A DNA stretch of 5,931 bases, from contig JAFZOA010000179.1 of the NCBI GenBank assembly GCA_017550775.1, positions 1-5,931 of the forward strand, given 5' to 3'. Numbering within the stretch: position 1 is the first letter of the stretch; each line of letters starts with the position of its first letter. The position numbers were made by a program, and so were the translations under genes. The notes beneath the pieces were generated by a model. That model did no database searches and had not been told where the DNA came from. It saw only the letters and a program-made list of their open reading frames with translations. The stretch comes from Ruminiclostridium sp. GTDB taxonomy: Bacteria > Bacillota_A > Clostridia > Oscillospirales > Ruminococcaceae. Positions 5,797-5,931 of the stretch are shown piece by piece.

Positions 5797-5880
5797 ATGT
5801 GTAGCTTGCACAAACCGGAGCAGCATTTGTTGTTATAGTTCACAAAGGTTTTAACGTCCAAAATCGTTATATAAGCAAAA

Positions 5881-5918
5881 CGAAAAATCCCTCAACCTGC
5901 ATGGTTAAGGGATTTTCG
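5881..5918 (-). terminator. Strong Rho-independent terminator of the gene beyond the right edge
   Basis: GGTTAAGGGATTTTCG (5903-5918) pairs with CGAAAAATCCCTCAACC (5881-5897) around a 5-base loop. The single imperfect position is a G-U wobble in - strand RNA but a C-A mismatch in + strand RNA, and the - strand ends in ATTTTTCGTTTTG. Both favour termination of - strand transcripts entering from the right. Confidence 0.8.
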
Positions 5919-5931
5919 TGGCTCCTGTTAC
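5919..5931 (-). tRNA. Probable 3' end of a tRNA gene (Asn best guess), cut by the window edge
   Basis: The - strand begins GT-AACAGGA-G-CCA and then runs straight into the terminator stem. This fits the end of a T-stem, a 7-base acceptor strand, discriminator G and encoded CCA. In Firmicutes, GGAGCCA with a TCC 5' end is typical of tRNA-Asn, and a degenerate Asn-like copy lies downstream. Only 13 bases are visible, so a protein-gene 3' end (reading VTGATKIP-stop) remains possible. Confidence 0.35.

Noticed and set aside
1..5931. CRISPR array or phage structural genes
   Set aside because: No regularly spaced direct repeats and no recognisable phage proteins. The only periodic signal is the protein-level LRR in the kinase gene.

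Overview
The window looks like chromosomal DNA of a gut or rumen Clostridia, most likely Ruminococcaceae/Oscillospirales. The clues are a receptor-type Ser/Thr kinase with a BspA-like leucine-rich-repeat ectodomain, a secreted protein with a Thr-rich linker, strong GGAGG ribosome sites, sigma-A promoters with TGn extended -10 boxes, and a mid-GC chromosome interrupted by an AT-rich accessory piece. The organism call is inference from style, not from a marker gene.

Layout, left to right. Bases 1-144 are the right end of an IS3-family insertion sequence: the last 31 codons of the transposase on the + strand, then the terminal inverted repeat. The IS abuts a - strand gene (138-1478) for a secreted protein with two copies of a beta-rich module, and the stop codon of that gene is supplied by the IS end. 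An intergenic region of about 240 bases (1479-1720) holds two back-to-back promoters, one for the secreted protein and one for a + strand gene (1721-2803). That gene encodes a 360-residue cytoplasmic protein of a Clostridia family I cannot name functionally. A bidirectional terminator (2805-2844) separates it from a convergent - strand operon.

The operon (5565 down to 2843) has a clear promoter and three overlapping genes: a minimal nucleotidyltransferase (MntA-type antitoxin), a HEPN-domain RNase (HepT-type toxin), and a 683-residue zinc-ribbon/kinase/transmembrane/LRR protein. The toxin-antitoxin pair is much more AT-rich than the kinase yet overlaps it by 8 bases, so the kinase appears translationally coupled to a defence-type module. 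This linkage is the most interesting part of the window. By the known MntA/HepT mechanism, MntA would AMPylate the HepT tyrosine and silence its RNase. Whether the kinase also acts on the pair is only a hypothesis.

The right flank (5599-5931) carries no protein gene. It has a terminator hairpin just upstream of the operon promoter, a degenerate tRNA-Asn-like sequence, a second strong terminator, and at the edge what looks like the last 13-15 bases, including CCA, of a - strand tRNA (probably Asn).
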